Counted from the stretch's first letter, positions 40,726-50,280 are shown. The stretch is 64,000 nt of DNA from Neolewinella lacunae (GCF_014349155.1 NZ_JACSIT010000152.1:214362-278361); one strand, 5' to 3'. Program-made: numbers and translations. The notes: generated from the letters alone by a model not told the origin.

Positions 40726-41802
40726 CTACGCCCCCGCAATCCACCCCCGTTGCCGCGCGTGCTCCAGGGCCTCAGCGTAATCACCAATCAATTTCACTTC
40801 GATGCCCGCAGCAGATTCGATGAGTTGCTCAATGCGTTGGGCGCGGCGCTCGTGCTGGACGTCCCGGATGTAGATGGCCAGGATGCGGCCGGGGTTGTTG
40901 CGCGCGGCTTCCAGGTAGATGTCGGTATCGTGCTCGCCGGAGTCACCGACGAGGATGAAAGGCATGGTGGGGTAGGTGGTCAGGATTTTGCGGACCATGT
41001 CAGCCTTGTGGGTCCGGTAACTGAACAGGGCATCTTCGGCGGGCAGGCCAAAGTCGCGCAGCAAAATCGGGCCACGGGGGAAGTGGTGGAGCTGGACAAA
41101 GTCGGCCAGCAGGTCGTACAAGTTCCACGGAGAATTCGAGACGTAGAAAAAGGGATTGAATCCTTCCCCGTCGGTACCCAGTGCGAGGGCCTGGTAAAAG
41201 TCGGCGACCCCTGCAAAAGCCCGGCGGTTGCCCGCGTTTTTCAGCAGGGTATGTACCATCGTCTTGAGCTTCAGGCGGCTGGTCACGTCGGTCTGCAGGA
41301 TCGTATCGTCGATGTCGCTGATCACCCCGAAATCGGCTGCGCTGGGAACAACGACGTCGGAGTGGGAGACAAAGTCTACCGGGCCATCGAAGGGGGTAGA
41401 GCGGACGATGACTTCCGCCTCGTGCCAAAGCCCGTGCTCACTCACTACTTCGTCTTCCGGGGCACAGTGGTGCTCTACGTGGAAGTAGCCCTCGGAGTCG
41501 GTGATGCGCCGGAACGTGTGGTGCCCCCAGCAAATGTCCACCTCCGCGCCGGTGATTTCCCGGCTGTTGAGGCGTTTGAAGTTGTTGACGATGTTGTCCA
41601 GCAGGTTATCGCGTTCGCCGCGGCTGATGCCCCGGTCGCGAAGCACCCGCCCGGTCAGGAAGAGGTAGTCTTCCCGGCCGAAGCCGACGTAGTTGGCCAC
41701 GGAAACGGGCTTATCGTGCCCCCAGCCGAGGCGGTCTACCATTTCGTCCCACTCCCGGTGGGCAATTTTGCCAATGGCTTGCAAGGTTTGTTTAATGGGC
41801 AT
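40726..41802 (-). CDS. App1-like phosphatase (DUF2183)
   Basis: A 358-aa protein of the App1/DUF2183 group, HAD-type phosphatidate phosphatases in yeast and similar proteins in bacteria. The HAD motif DFGVISDIDDTILQTDVTSR near 181 carries the DxDxT nucleophile. FNPFFYVSNSPWNLYDLLAD near 233 and MPFILVGDSGEHDTDIYLEA near 291 match the family. The N-terminal third (about 15-160) is a beta-rich domain. The lipid or other substrate in bacteria is not established. The start at 41802 is preferred; a longer frame runs back through an 18-bp repeat. Confidence 0.87.
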   Translation of the reverse strand: MPIKQTLQAIGKIAHREWDEMVDRLGWGHDKPVSVANYVGFGREDYLFLTGRVLRDRGISRGERDNLLDNIVNNFKRLNSREITGAEVDICWGHHTFRRITDSEGYFHVEHHCAPEDEVVSEHGLWHEAEVIVRSTPFDGPVDFVSHSDVVVPSAADFGVISDIDDTILQTDVTSRLKLKTMVHTLLKNAGNRRAFAGVADFYQALALGTDGEGFNPFFYVSNSPWNLYDLLADFVQLHHFPRGPILLRDFGLPAEDALFSYRTHKADMVRKILTTYPTMPFILVGDSGEHDTDIYLEAARNNPGRILAIYIRDVQHERRAQRIEQLIESAAGIEVKLIGDYAEALEHARQRGWIAGA

Positions 41803-41870
41803 AACCCCCTTAACGTTCCGGAGGAGACGGGGTTTGCCGGCGGACGTCCTAATTCGTCCAACCTCCCCCC

Positions 41871-41886
41871 GCACCTGCGGCCGCGC
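41871..41886 (-). repeat. 18-bp dispersed repeat, copy 10 (truncated)
   Basis: GCACCTGCGGCCGCGC is exact, but the last two bases are changed (aa for CC). It lies between the divergent App1-like and porX genes. Confidence 0.8.
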
Positions 41887-42070
41887 AAATAAAAAAAGAC
41901 AATACTTTCTCCCCCGACTTCACCGTTCCAACCATCCCACCGCCTTAAACGTAGTATCTTTCCCTTCGTTTTGGCAGACTTACCACACAAAACTGCGGCA
42001 AACACGTTACTAGTTTCTTTCTCCCCGCAAGACCAAGCCTTTTCAGCAAGCTTTAAACCCCACACTCCGC

Positions 42071-43627
42071 ATGGATCAAATCACCATTCTCTGGGCTGAT
42101 GACGAAATAGACCTCTTCAAACCCCAACTGCTGTTTCTTGAGAAGAAAGGTTACGCCGTCGTCACCGTCACCAACGGACACGACGCCCTGGAGGAATTGC
42201 AGAGCAATGGGGACATCGACATAGTGTTTCTGGACGAATCCATGCCCGGCCTCACTGGCCTGGAGACCCTGAGCCGCATCCGGGAAAGCAACTCCAACAT
42301 CCCGGTGGTGATGATCACCAAGAACGAGGCCGAGCACGTCATGGAAGAGGCCATTGGCAGCCAGATTGCTGGCTACCTCCTCAAGCCCGTTAACCCCATG
42401 CAGATCCTGCTGACGCTCAAAACGATCGTCGACGAAAAGCGCCTGGTGCGGGAAAAAACCAACACCGATTACCAGCAGGATTTTCGCCAGCTGCTGATGC
42501 AAATCAACAGTGGCCTCGATAAGGCCGAGTGGGTGGAGGTCTACAAGAAAATCATCAACTGGGAGATCAAACTGGAAGACAGCCAGAGTGAGCAGATGGG
42601 CGAAATCCTGGCCGTCCAGAAAAAGGAGGCCAACGCCGAATTCAGCAAGTTCATCGACCGCAATTACCTCGACTGGGTCGGTGGCGAAGACGCCCCCATC
42701 ATGTCCCACAATCTGATGCGGGAGAAAGTATTTCCCTACATCAATAAGGACCGGCCCACGGTCCTGGTCTTGCTCGATAATATGCGCTACGACCAGTGGA
42801 AGGTCATCGAGCCCTACCTCACCCAGCTTTACAAGGTGGAGGAAGAAGACTACTTCTACAGCATCCTGCCCACCGCCACGCAGTACAGCCGGAACGCCAT
42901 TTTCGCCGGTATGCTGCCCAGCGACATCGCCAAGCACTACAAAGACTGGTGGAAAAACGACGCCGAGGAAGGCGGCAAGAACAACCACGAAGCCGACTTG
43001 CTCGGCAAACAAATCGAGCGCATCCTGCGGCGCGGAGACATCAAATGGGAATACACCAAGGTGACGCGCACCAACTTCGCCCGGCAGATGCAAGACCGGG
43101 CCCTGGATTTTTTGAACAACGACTTCAGCGTCATCGTCTACAACTTCATCGATATGCTGAGCCACGCCCGTACGGAGATGGAAGTGCTCAAGGAGTTGGC
43201 CGGCGACGAAAAAGCCTACCGCAGCCTCACCCGCAGCTGGTTTGAAAACAGCCCCCTTTGGGCCACCTTACGCAAACTCGCCGAGCGCGACATCCAGCTC
43301 ATCGTCACTACCGACCACGGCACCATCCGCGTCAATACTCCCAGCCGGGTCGTCGGAGACCGCGACACGAGCACCAACCTGCGCTACAAGCTCGGCCGTA
43401 ACCTCAACTACGAAGAAAAAGACGTTTTTGAAGTCCGCGACCCTGCCAAAGCCATGCTCCCCCGGCCCAACCTCAGCTCCACGTTCATCTTCGCCAAGGA
43501 AGACAAGTTCTTCCTCTACCCCAACAACTACAACTATTACAACAACTACTACAAGGACACCTTCCAGCACGGCGGCGTCAGCCTGGAAGAGATCATCTGC
43601 CCCATCGTTAGGCTGCGTAGCCGGTAG
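42071..43627 (+). CDS. porX: PorX: response regulator with PglZ phosphatase domain (T9SS)
   Basis: A 518-aa two-component regulator known to control the type IX secretion system. The receiver domain (about 1-125) has acidic residues in ILWADDEIDLF, the phospho-Asp in IVFLDESMPGLTG near 55, and the Lys in AGYLLKPVNPMQ near 106. The PglZ alkaline-phosphatase-like domain (about 200-515) has TVLVLLDNMRYDQWKVIEPY near 236 and IVTTDHGTIRVNTPS near 413. Family knowledge: PorX binds zinc, dimerises when phosphorylated by PorY, and acts with SigP. Neither partner is in this window. The cargo-type protein at 55253 has the matching T9SS sorting domain. The compound repeat begins 8 bases after the stop. 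Confidence 0.96.
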   Translation: MDQITILWADDEIDLFKPQLLFLEKKGYAVVTVTNGHDALEELQSNGDIDIVFLDESMPGLTGLETLSRIRESNSNIPVVMITKNEAEHVMEEAIGSQIAGYLLKPVNPMQILLTLKTIVDEKRLVREKTNTDYQQDFRQLLMQINSGLDKAEWVEVYKKIINWEIKLEDSQSEQMGEILAVQKKEANAEFSKFIDRNYLDWVGGEDAPIMSHNLMREKVFPYINKDRPTVLVLLDNMRYDQWKVIEPYLTQLYKVEEEDYFYSILPTATQYSRNAIFAGMLPSDIAKHYKDWWKNDAEEGGKNNHEADLLGKQIERILRRGDIKWEYTKVTRTNFARQMQDRALDFLNNDFSVIVYNFIDMLSHARTEMEVLKELAGDEKAYRSLTRSWFENSPLWATLRKLAERDIQLIVTTDHGTIRVNTPSRVVGDRDTSTNLRYKLGRNLNYEEKDVFEVRDPAKAMLPRPNLSSTFIFAKEDKFFLYPNNYNYYNNYYKDTFQHGGVSLEEIICPIVRLRSR

Positions 43628-43634
43628 TAGTGGA

Positions 43635-43716
43635 GGGCGCGGCCGCAGGTGCTCCCCCCCGACCCCCCGAAGGGGGAGTTAGTTGGCCCCCCAACCCCCA
43701 AAGGGGGAGAGCAAGG
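43635..43716 (+). repeat. 83-bp compound repeat, copy C
   Basis: The exact 18-mer (43635-43652) plus the C/G hairpin part. It starts 8 bases after the porX stop in the porX orientation and ends about 20 bases from the convergent patatin stop. Confidence 0.9.
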
Positions 43717-43736
43717 GAAGTCTGGCCCAGCCGGGC

Positions 43737-45986
43737 TTATTGGAGCATCCTGACGAGGCGGTCCATTTCAACCTGGACGGCTGGGTCCTGGCTGGCCCGC
43801 AGCACCTGCCGGCGTTCCTGCTCGGTGAGGTGGAAGGATACGGAGGTCCGCAGCGGGTCGTCCGCCGCCGGCTGGTAGTTGAAGCGGTAGAGGTGGAAAT
43901 TCTCTGGTCCCAGGGTAGCGGCGAGCTGCCCCAGCAGGACTTCCTGGTCCAGAATCTGGACGCTGAGGATATTGCCCGCCACCCCCACTGGCCGAAACAG
44001 GCTGGAGACCACGCCCCGATTGTCTGCGGCCTCGGGTTCGGGTTCCCGTTCGCGGAAGGCACTGATCTGCACGATGTGGACCCCCGAGGTATTTTCCAAA
44101 ATCCAATCCCGGAAGACGGATACGAAGCGGACCGCCGAGGTGATGCCGTAGTTATCGCGGTAGCCTGCGTCCATCAGGCGGATTACGGGCGTGGTGGGCA
44201 GCCGGACGAGCGGCAATACGTAGGGATAGGTGGCATTCATGCGCAACGCCGTGATGAAGCGGAGGCTATCGGCGTCTTGCCCGGCCAGCAGCCAGCGGAA
44301 ATCTACCATATCGGGCATCAAGGCCAGGTTGCCCCGCGTTGCCGCCTCCGACGCCGTCATGTACGTAACACCCTGCGGGGAAATAACCATCCTGCGGCCA
44401 TCGTCGACAATGCTGGGGGTGACAAAAAGCAGGGGGATGCGGGCCGTCCGTTCCGGCTCCCGGTAGGTCCAGATCGCTTTATCCAGCGTGTGGTCGGTAT
44501 TGATGGCCAACTCCCGTTCGAAGCCGTAGGCCCGGTCGCGGCGGTAGCTTTTTCCGCCCACCGTAACCCGGGCCAGCGGCAGGAAAACGTCGTTGCTGAC
44601 GATGGAAAAGGCTACGGGGTTGAGCAGGTCCCGGCTGATGCGATCCAGGCGGAAAACGTCGTTTTCCCGAAAGTTAGGGTCGCTCAGGTAAGCTTCCCGC
44701 AGGTAGGCCAGCCCGATTTGCCCGCCGCTGGCACCGGTCATCAGGGCGGTATGGTGCAGAAACGCTCCGTCGCTGCACCCTTCGATGGTTTGGGCGATGT
44801 GCGTGGCCCACAGCGCTGCCGTCAGGCCTCCCCCGGAGGCGCATACGATGACCAAAGGCGGGCGTTCCTCGTTTTGCTTTGCCTTCCAGTTTTCCAGAAT
44901 GGCGGTTGTAGCGGCAATGTCCTCGGCCAGCTTAGGGCTACCGTAAAGGCCCTGCAAGCGATCTTCGGAGTACGCCGCCGTCAGGTTGTAATCCAAGCCA
45001 TACGCCTGGTTGCCCAGCTGAAACCAGGGGGCGCTGGTCAGGACATTTATCGCCACCAACGACAACAGCAGCAGCGTCACCCGCCATTCCGAAAACCAGT
45101 AACTCACCGCCCCGATAAAGGCAATTACCAGACTCAGCATCACCAAAAAGCTGGCCCCCGCCGGAATTTGGAAAAGGGGGCGATCAATCAAAAGGCCCAG
45201 CCCCGCCAACAACAATGCGGTAATCACCTGAAGCAGGATGGCGTTAAGGTGGTTCTGCCGGAAAATGCCCTGCAATACGGAAGATTCGTAATGGGCCACG
45301 GAACGCACCAGGCGGGTTTTCAGCCCTTCGTTGAGGTAGGTGCGCACCCGGTAGGGGTTGTCGTACAGCCGGGTCAGGACGGGAGCCAGCGCCTGGGCCC
45401 GGTAGGGGCGATGACCCTGGGCCGAGGCCGTACCTTCACCGGGGCCCATATTCGGAGGTCGCTCCCGGTGCCGCGGGCGATAGTAGCTGATGTCCCGGTT
45501 GGTCAGGTTGAAGTAAAGCGCGTAGAGAAACAAACTGATCACGACGCCCAGGGCCAGGCCGCTCAGGCTTTCCAGCAGAATCCAGGAGTCGGTGTCCAGT
45601 CGGAAAAACCGCACCAACAAGCCAAAGTAAAAGAACAGGACGCCCAGCGGCAGGAGGGCATTGTTGATGCAAAATTTGAAAAAGGGCCGCGAAAGGCTGG
45701 CCAGGAAATTGAAATAGCCGCCGATGAGAAGGTAAGTACTCAGGTTCCAGGTCATTGCAAAAAAACCGTAGGCAATCCCCACAATCAGGAAAGACCAAAA
45801 ATCCGTCCGGTTCAAATACTCGGGGTCCAGGAAAAGGTACTGCAAACCCAGCTGGGGGCCCACCAGGCCGCTCATCATCAATAAAAGCAGCGCCCAAACC
45901 ACCAGCAACAGGAAATTGCTCCGCAGGTGCAACAACAGTAACTGCACGGAGAATGACCTGAGGATGTTTTGTAGCAAATCGACCAT
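43737..45986 (-). CDS. Membrane patatin-like phospholipase
   Basis: A 749-aa protein. The first 300 residues hold several long hydrophobic helices (LLLVVWALLLLMMSGLVG; AITALLLAGLGLLIDRPL). The patatin-like catalytic part begins near 340: an oxyanion-type segment VIVCASGGGLTAALWAT, the nucleophile elbow ALMTGASGGQIGLAYLREAY (GxSxG Ser), and the paired Asp likely in IRLMDAGYRDNYGIT, where the usual DG[GA] reads DAG. It probably cuts membrane lipids and is anchored in the inner membrane. The ATG at 45986 is chosen because TAGCTTTG (minus strand, 45993-46000) lies only 6 bases before it. Confidence 0.85.
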   Translation of the reverse strand: MVDLLQNILRSFSVQLLLLHLRSNFLLLVVWALLLLMMSGLVGPQLGLQYLFLDPEYLNRTDFWSFLIVGIAYGFFAMTWNLSTYLLIGGYFNFLASLSRPFFKFCINNALLPLGVLFFYFGLLVRFFRLDTDSWILLESLSGLALGVVISLFLYALYFNLTNRDISYYRPRHRERPPNMGPGEGTASAQGHRPYRAQALAPVLTRLYDNPYRVRTYLNEGLKTRLVRSVAHYESSVLQGIFRQNHLNAILLQVITALLLAGLGLLIDRPLFQIPAGASFLVMLSLVIAFIGAVSYWFSEWRVTLLLLSLVAINVLTSAPWFQLGNQAYGLDYNLTAAYSEDRLQGLYGSPKLAEDIAATTAILENWKAKQNEERPPLVIVCASGGGLTAALWATHIAQTIEGCSDGAFLHHTALMTGASGGQIGLAYLREAYLSDPNFRENDVFRLDRISRDLLNPVAFSIVSNDVFLPLARVTVGGKSYRRDRAYGFERELAINTDHTLDKAIWTYREPERTARIPLLFVTPSIVDDGRRMVISPQGVTYMTASEAATRGNLALMPDMVDFRWLLAGQDADSLRFITALRMNATYPYVLPLVRLPTTPVIRLMDAGYRDNYGITSAVRFVSVFRDWILENTSGVHIVQISAFREREPEPEAADNRGVVSSLFRPVGVAGNILSVQILDQEVLLGQLAATLGPENFHLYRFNYQPAADDPLRTSVSFHLTEQERRQVLRASQDPAVQVEMDRLVRMLQ

Positions 45987-45992
45987 GAATCC

Positions 45993-46000
45993 CAAAGCTA
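45993..46000 (-). promoter_or_regulatory. TAGCTTTG box directly before the patatin start
   Basis: A TAnnTTTG match six bases from the ATG at 45986, again implying a leaderless mRNA. Confidence 0.55.
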
Positions 46001-46148
46001 CGCACTAGCCAGCAGTTGGAATTTGGCGATTTGGCAAAATTTCCTCGTTAAATCGGGCCACAAAGTGCAATCCTTTCCGCATCTCTGAAGTTGAAAACCT
46101 AAGGCACTGCGCTTTATACCGTTTTACCCCCACCAAAAGAATCCCGCC

Positions 46149-46388
46149 ATGCATCTCCTCGGACTCACTTCTAAGTACGCCCGGATCGGCCTTTACGCGG
46201 GCGTGCTGGTTTTTTTCCTTGGCCAGGCCCTGGAAGACCACGATGCCCCCCCTGCCCCCCGGCCATCTATTCATGCCCAACCTTATCATTCAGCCACCAT
46301 AGTTCCCCCAACCCCGGAAGAGGCTTTACCTGATGCTATAGTTGAAAAAACAGGGGCACCAACAAGGTTGTCACCACCCAGCAGATGA
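46149..46388 (+). CDS. Possible 79-aa membrane peptide
   Basis: A short frame with an N-terminal hydrophobic segment (IGLYAGVLVFFLGQALE near 14-30) and a Pro-rich tail. Its last 53 bases overlap the 3' end of the convergent transporter gene. The tail composition is unlike a conserved protein. It may be a real small protein or chance. The rest of the 45987-46335 spacer shows only the patatin promoter. Confidence 0.3.
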   Translation: MHLLGLTSKYARIGLYAGVLVFFLGQALEDHDAPPAPRPSIHAQPYHSATIVPPTPEEALPDAIVEKTGAPTRLSPPSR

Positions 46389-48153
46389 GGTTCAGCGGAG
46401 CGCCAACGCGGGTAAAGTCGGTAAAACGGTAGCGTCCCGCGCCGTACACCATGGCGTTGGTTTGGTAGCCTACGGGCGTCATGAAGCTGGCCGAGGCGGC
46501 AATGGTGACCGTTACGAGAAGAGGCATCGGGTCCACCCCCAGCTGTTGAGCCGCAGCAATGGCCACCGGCGCCAACAGGGCGGCTGTGGCGTTGTTGCTC
46601 ATTACTTCCGTCAAAAGGTTAGTAACCAGGTAGAGGGCGGCAATCAAAGCGTAGGTGCCCCACTGGCTCACTACGCCGGTTAGCAGGCTGGCGACCTGGG
46701 TATCCAGCCCGCTGTTGCTCATCGCCCGCCCGAGGCTGAGGGCACCCGCCAGCAGGAAGATGATTTTCCAGTCAATGGCTTCGTAGGCTTCCTTCATCGT
46801 CAGCGTCCGGCCCAAGACGAGCAAGCATACGCCCCCCAAAGCCGCAATGCTGATGGGGGTAATGCCCGCCGTAGCCAGCACGATGAGCCCGACGATGGTG
46901 GCCAGCACGAAGTAAAAACGCGTCCGCTTAAAATCACTGATGGTGTCGCTCGAGAGCAGAATGAAAGGACTGTCCTGGCGCTGCTCAATACGCTGGAGCT
47001 CAGTCAGGTAATGGCTCTTGATTTCGGCCAGGATGACGTCGCCCGCCTTCAGGGGCAACTGGTAGAGGTTTTCGTGCAGCGTCTCTTCCCGGTGGCGTAC
47101 GGCCAGGGGGACGGCCCGGAAGCTGCGCCGGAAGTCCACCTGCCGGAGGGTCTTGCCAACGAACTCGGAATTGGGCGTTACCACCATTTCTACCAGGCTG
47201 GAATTGTCCCGCTCTAATCCCGTACCCATAACCCGCACGCTGCCCGAGTGATCGACCAGGCGGACCCAATCCTTCAGGCTTTTGATTTTTTCCCGGTCGC
47301 AACGGACCTTAAGGGTATCATCGGCCGCCAGCCGGAAGTCGCCCGGGGGCAGGGTAAATCGATCGCTGCCCCGGCGCACTTCAATGATGTCCATGTCCAG
47401 CTCCCGTACGATGGGAGAATCCATGATGCGCACGCCCGCCAACTTGGGATTGTCAAGGATGACAATTTCCGCCAGGTAATCGTGCAGGGCGAATTGTTCG
47501 GCCAGACTGACGTCCTCATCCCGGTCTGGCAACAGCCGTCCGCCCAGGTAAGTCAGGTACAGTACCCCGAGCACCAGCAGGCTGAGCCCCACCGGAGCAA
47601 GGGTAAATACCGAAAAGCCGGGCAGGCCTTTCGATTCGGCAATTCCACTGACGAGGATATTGGTGGAAGTGCCGATCAGCGTACACATCCCGCCCAGGAT
47701 GCTGGCGTAGGAAAGGGGGATCAGCAATTTCGAAGGCTTAATCTTCGCCGAAGCCGCAATCCGTCCCACGATGGGAATGAAGACCGCCACCACTGGCGTA
47801 TTGTTGATGAACGCCGAAACGGAAGCCACCACCAGAATGAGGAGCATCGTCGCTTGTTTGGGGCGCCGGCGAAAGCGCTCCGCCATCGACCCCGCCAGCA
47901 GTTGCAATGCGCCCGTTTTCAGCAACGCCGCCGAGAGCACAAACATGAAGGCAACCGTCAGCGTAGCCCCGTTGCTGAAACCCTCCAGGCCTTCTTCCGG
48001 GCTGATTACTCCGGTGGCCACCAGCGTCACCAGAATGAGCATAGCAATCAGATCCACCGTCAGCCACTCCGTAACGAAGAGCAGCACGGCAGCCAATGCA
48101 ACGAATAAAGTGATGGTGGCAGTTGACAAGTGAAGGGGGGTATTACCGGCCAT
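46336..48153 (-). CDS. DASS/SLC13-type transporter with two TrkA-C domains
   Basis: A 605-aa inner-membrane anion or cation symporter. About 11 hydrophobic helices are split by a cytoplasmic pair of TrkA-C (RCK-C) domains (about 210-400, IVILDNPKLAGVRIMDSPIV; EMVVTPNSEFVGKTLRQVDF). The family signature SAFINNTPVVAVFIPIV is near 113, with the matching second-half segment EVMSNNATAALLAPVAIAAA near 525. This layout is common in sodium/sulfate or divalent-anion transporters of bacteria. The substrate is unknown. The start at 48153 fits the first helix; a TATCTTTG box at 48226-48233 (minus strand) is a likely promoter. Confidence 0.9.
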   Translation of the reverse strand: MAGNTPLHLSTATITLFVALAAVLLFVTEWLTVDLIAMLILVTLVATGVISPEEGLEGFSNGATLTVAFMFVLSAALLKTGALQLLAGSMAERFRRRPKQATMLLILVVASVSAFINNTPVVAVFIPIVGRIAASAKIKPSKLLIPLSYASILGGMCTLIGTSTNILVSGIAESKGLPGFSVFTLAPVGLSLLVLGVLYLTYLGGRLLPDRDEDVSLAEQFALHDYLAEIVILDNPKLAGVRIMDSPIVRELDMDIIEVRRGSDRFTLPPGDFRLAADDTLKVRCDREKIKSLKDWVRLVDHSGSVRVMGTGLERDNSSLVEMVVTPNSEFVGKTLRQVDFRRSFRAVPLAVRHREETLHENLYQLPLKAGDVILAEIKSHYLTELQRIEQRQDSPFILLSSDTISDFKRTRFYFVLATIVGLIVLATAGITPISIAALGGVCLLVLGRTLTMKEAYEAIDWKIIFLLAGALSLGRAMSNSGLDTQVASLLTGVVSQWGTYALIAALYLVTNLLTEVMSNNATAALLAPVAIAAAQQLGVDPMPLLVTVTIAASASFMTPVGYQTNAMVYGAGRYRFTDFTRVGAPLNLICWVVTTLLVPLFFQL

Positions 48154-48225
48154 CCCTCGGCGGGCGGAAGCGCACTCCGTCTCAGCGCCAGCCCCGGGAG
48201 GCAGGCCCAGACACGGGCGCAACGC

Positions 48226-48233
48226 CAAAGATA
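48226..48233 (-). promoter_or_regulatory. Promoter box of the DASS transporter
   Basis: TATCTTTG on the minus strand, 72 bases before the start at 48153. Confidence 0.5.
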
Positions 48234-48289
48234 AAAGCGGTGCCAGCTATTCCTAGCAATTCAGCAAAACAAAGCCAGGAAGTAAAACA

Positions 48290-48307
48290 GGGCGCGGCCG
48301 CAGGTGC
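48290..48307 (+). repeat. 18-bp dispersed repeat, copy 12
   Basis: Exact copy between two minus-strand genes, pointing opposite to both. It lies 48 bases beyond the TPR gene stop. Confidence 0.9.
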
Positions 48308-48355
48308 TGCGAACGTTGAAGGAGCCAGGCCAGGCCAGCCCGCTGCTCCACAAGC

Positions 48356-50158
48356 CTACTGCACCGCATCCCCCCGCAATTCCCGGTATTTCTTGCGGGC
48401 TTCGACGGCAAGAATGCTTCCGCTGTAGTCGATGAAAAGCGTCTCGTACAACTCCTGGGCCTTGGCCAGGTCGCCGAGTTGTTTTTCGTAGAGACCCGCT
48501 AAGGCAAAAAGGCTGTTGTCCAGGCGAATGCTTTCCGGGAAGCCGTCGATCAGGCTCTGGTAGGCCGTCGCTGCATCCTGGTAGCGCCGCAGCTTCTGGT
48601 AGATATTGGCCTTCAGGTAAATGATGTCGTCTTCCAGGTCGTGGCCGGGGAAATCTCTTTTCAATCCATCCAGGGTGTTGAACGCTTCGTCGAAACGGTT
48701 TTGGAACACCAGCAACTCCGCGTCGGCGTAAGTTTGCAGGGCCCGGGCGCTGGTGTCGAGCCCCAGGTTATCGAGGATGAACACGGAAAGATCCAGCGCA
48801 TCGTTGGCAATGAGGCGGGAAGTAGAGGCTTTGAGAACGTCAAACTGAGACTGTGCCCATTCAAAGTCTCCCCGGAAATAACTCAGGCGGGCGTTGCGGA
48901 AGCGCGCTTCGTGGCCGAGGAGGTCTTCCTTAAATTTTTTGTCCACCTGGGAGTAGAGGAGGGTAGATTCCCATTCTTCGCCCTGCATGAGGTAGAAGTC
49001 GGCCAGCGAAAGCTTGGCGGTAGCCTGGGTTTTGTCCTGAATGCCTGGCGTTTCCACTACGGTGGTGAGGATGGAGATGGCCCGGTCGAGGTCATTGAGA
49101 AAGAGGGCTTCCAGTTCGGCCAGCTGGATAGCAATGCCTGCGGAGGCCGGGTTGATGCCAAACTCGTCGAGAAAATCGGTGTAGGCCGTTTCCAGGATGC
49201 GGAGGTCTTGCTCGGTGTAATCGTACCCGTCCGTGATGGCCCGCCGCCGGGTAAGGAGGCCTTCGCGCTTGGCTTCCAGGTAGAGGGGGCTGGCCGTGCC
49301 TTTGGTGTCGGTAATGTAATCGAAGGAACTGATGGCCGTTTCGTAATCGCGGGCGTTGGCGGCCATTTGCCCGATGCGGAAGACCCGTTCGCCGGATTCG
49401 TCGAGGCGCTTATCCAGGGCGCGGGCCTGGCGAAGGGCCGATTTGTAGTCCTTGAGTTGGATGAAGACCCAGGCCAGCATTTCGGGGTAGCTTGTATCGT
49501 TGGGGTTACCTTCCTGGATCCTGGTGTAGAGTTGTTTCTGGGCCTCGAGCAGTCCTTCTTTATCGAGGTAGCGCTGAAAGTAGGTCTCCACCTGTTGCTG
49601 CCGTTTGGGCTCAGCGGCCAGTGCGTCCAGGTAGTTGCTGATCATGGGTTCGTTTTCCCCCTTGCGCCGGTAGAGGTCGCCCAGGTTGTAACTGAAGAGG
49701 CCCTTATTTTTGAGCAGGGTACTCCCTTTTTCGTAAGCGGCGATGGCGAAATCGTACTTCGTCATCCCGATGAAGGCATTGGCCAACTGGGTGATGCGGA
49801 ATTGGTCGGCCGGCAATTCCTCGATGGCCTTGGCGTACTGTTTTTTGGCGCCTTCTTCGTCAAATTTTTCCTCCAGCAGCTGCCCGTACTTTACGTACAG
49901 GGCCACTTCCTCGGGCTGTTGCCGCAATTGCCGTTTGAGGGCCGCCTCGGCTTCGTCAAAGCGTTGAAGCTGAAGGAGGCTGGTGACGTAACGATCAAAG
50001 TAAAAGCTGTTCTCGGGCCGCTCTTTGAAGAGTTGTAAGTAGAGGTCGGCAGACTTTTCGTATTCGCCGTCCAGAAAGTATTGCTGGGCCAGCTGTTGGT
50101 TTTGGGCGGCGAGGGGAAGCAGAGCGGCCAGCAGAGCGAAAAGAAAGAGCAGGCGCAT
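48356..50158 (-). CDS. Exported TPR-repeat protein
   Basis: A 600-aa protein with a signal peptide (about 1-18, ALLPLAAQ) and tetratricopeptide-like repeats along its whole length. Examples are YFLDGEYEKSADLYLQLFKE near 25, RFDEAEAALKRQLRQQPEEV near 60, YDFAIAAYEKGSTLLKNKG near 130 and RYQDAATAYQSLIDGFPES near 540. Such periplasmic or outer-membrane-attached TPR proteins act as scaffolds in Bacteroidota; a specific partner is not visible. The start at 50158 is set by the signal peptide. It is downstream of tonB on the same strand but separated by 242 bases with a hairpin and a dispersed repeat. Confidence 0.85.
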   Translation of the reverse strand: MRLLFLFALLAALLPLAAQNQQLAQQYFLDGEYEKSADLYLQLFKERPENSFYFDRYVTSLLQLQRFDEAEAALKRQLRQQPEEVALYVKYGQLLEEKFDEEGAKKQYAKAIEELPADQFRITQLANAFIGMTKYDFAIAAYEKGSTLLKNKGLFSYNLGDLYRRKGENEPMISNYLDALAAEPKRQQQVETYFQRYLDKEGLLEAQKQLYTRIQEGNPNDTSYPEMLAWVFIQLKDYKSALRQARALDKRLDESGERVFRIGQMAANARDYETAISSFDYITDTKGTASPLYLEAKREGLLTRRRAITDGYDYTEQDLRILETAYTDFLDEFGINPASAGIAIQLAELEALFLNDLDRAISILTTVVETPGIQDKTQATAKLSLADFYLMQGEEWESTLLYSQVDKKFKEDLLGHEARFRNARLSYFRGDFEWAQSQFDVLKASTSRLIANDALDLSVFILDNLGLDTSARALQTYADAELLVFQNRFDEAFNTLDGLKRDFPGHDLEDDIIYLKANIYQKLRRYQDAATAYQSLIDGFPESIRLDNSLFALAGLYEKQLGDLAKAQELYETLFIDYSGSILAVEARKKYRELRGDAVQ

Positions 50159-50280
50159 AAGGCGGTTCGTTGGGGAAGGAGTAATTAGACGGAATCCGAT
50201 AGGTAAAGCTAACGCTTTTCGGGGGCTTTTAGGTGTAGTCCGTGCGGGTCCGTTCGGGCATTGCCCCGGTCTTTCCCCTG

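Noticed and set aside
38387-40744. Long open frame antisense to the zinc protease gene (785 codons)
   Set aside because: It mirrors a well-supported gene, has low-complexity Val/Gly/His-rich content and no domain; GC-rich codon use in the real gene opens such shadow frames.
43683-45884. Plus-strand frame of 733 codons opposite the patatin gene
   Set aside because: It starts inside the compound repeat and mirrors a real gene; Gln/Gly-rich shadow sequence.
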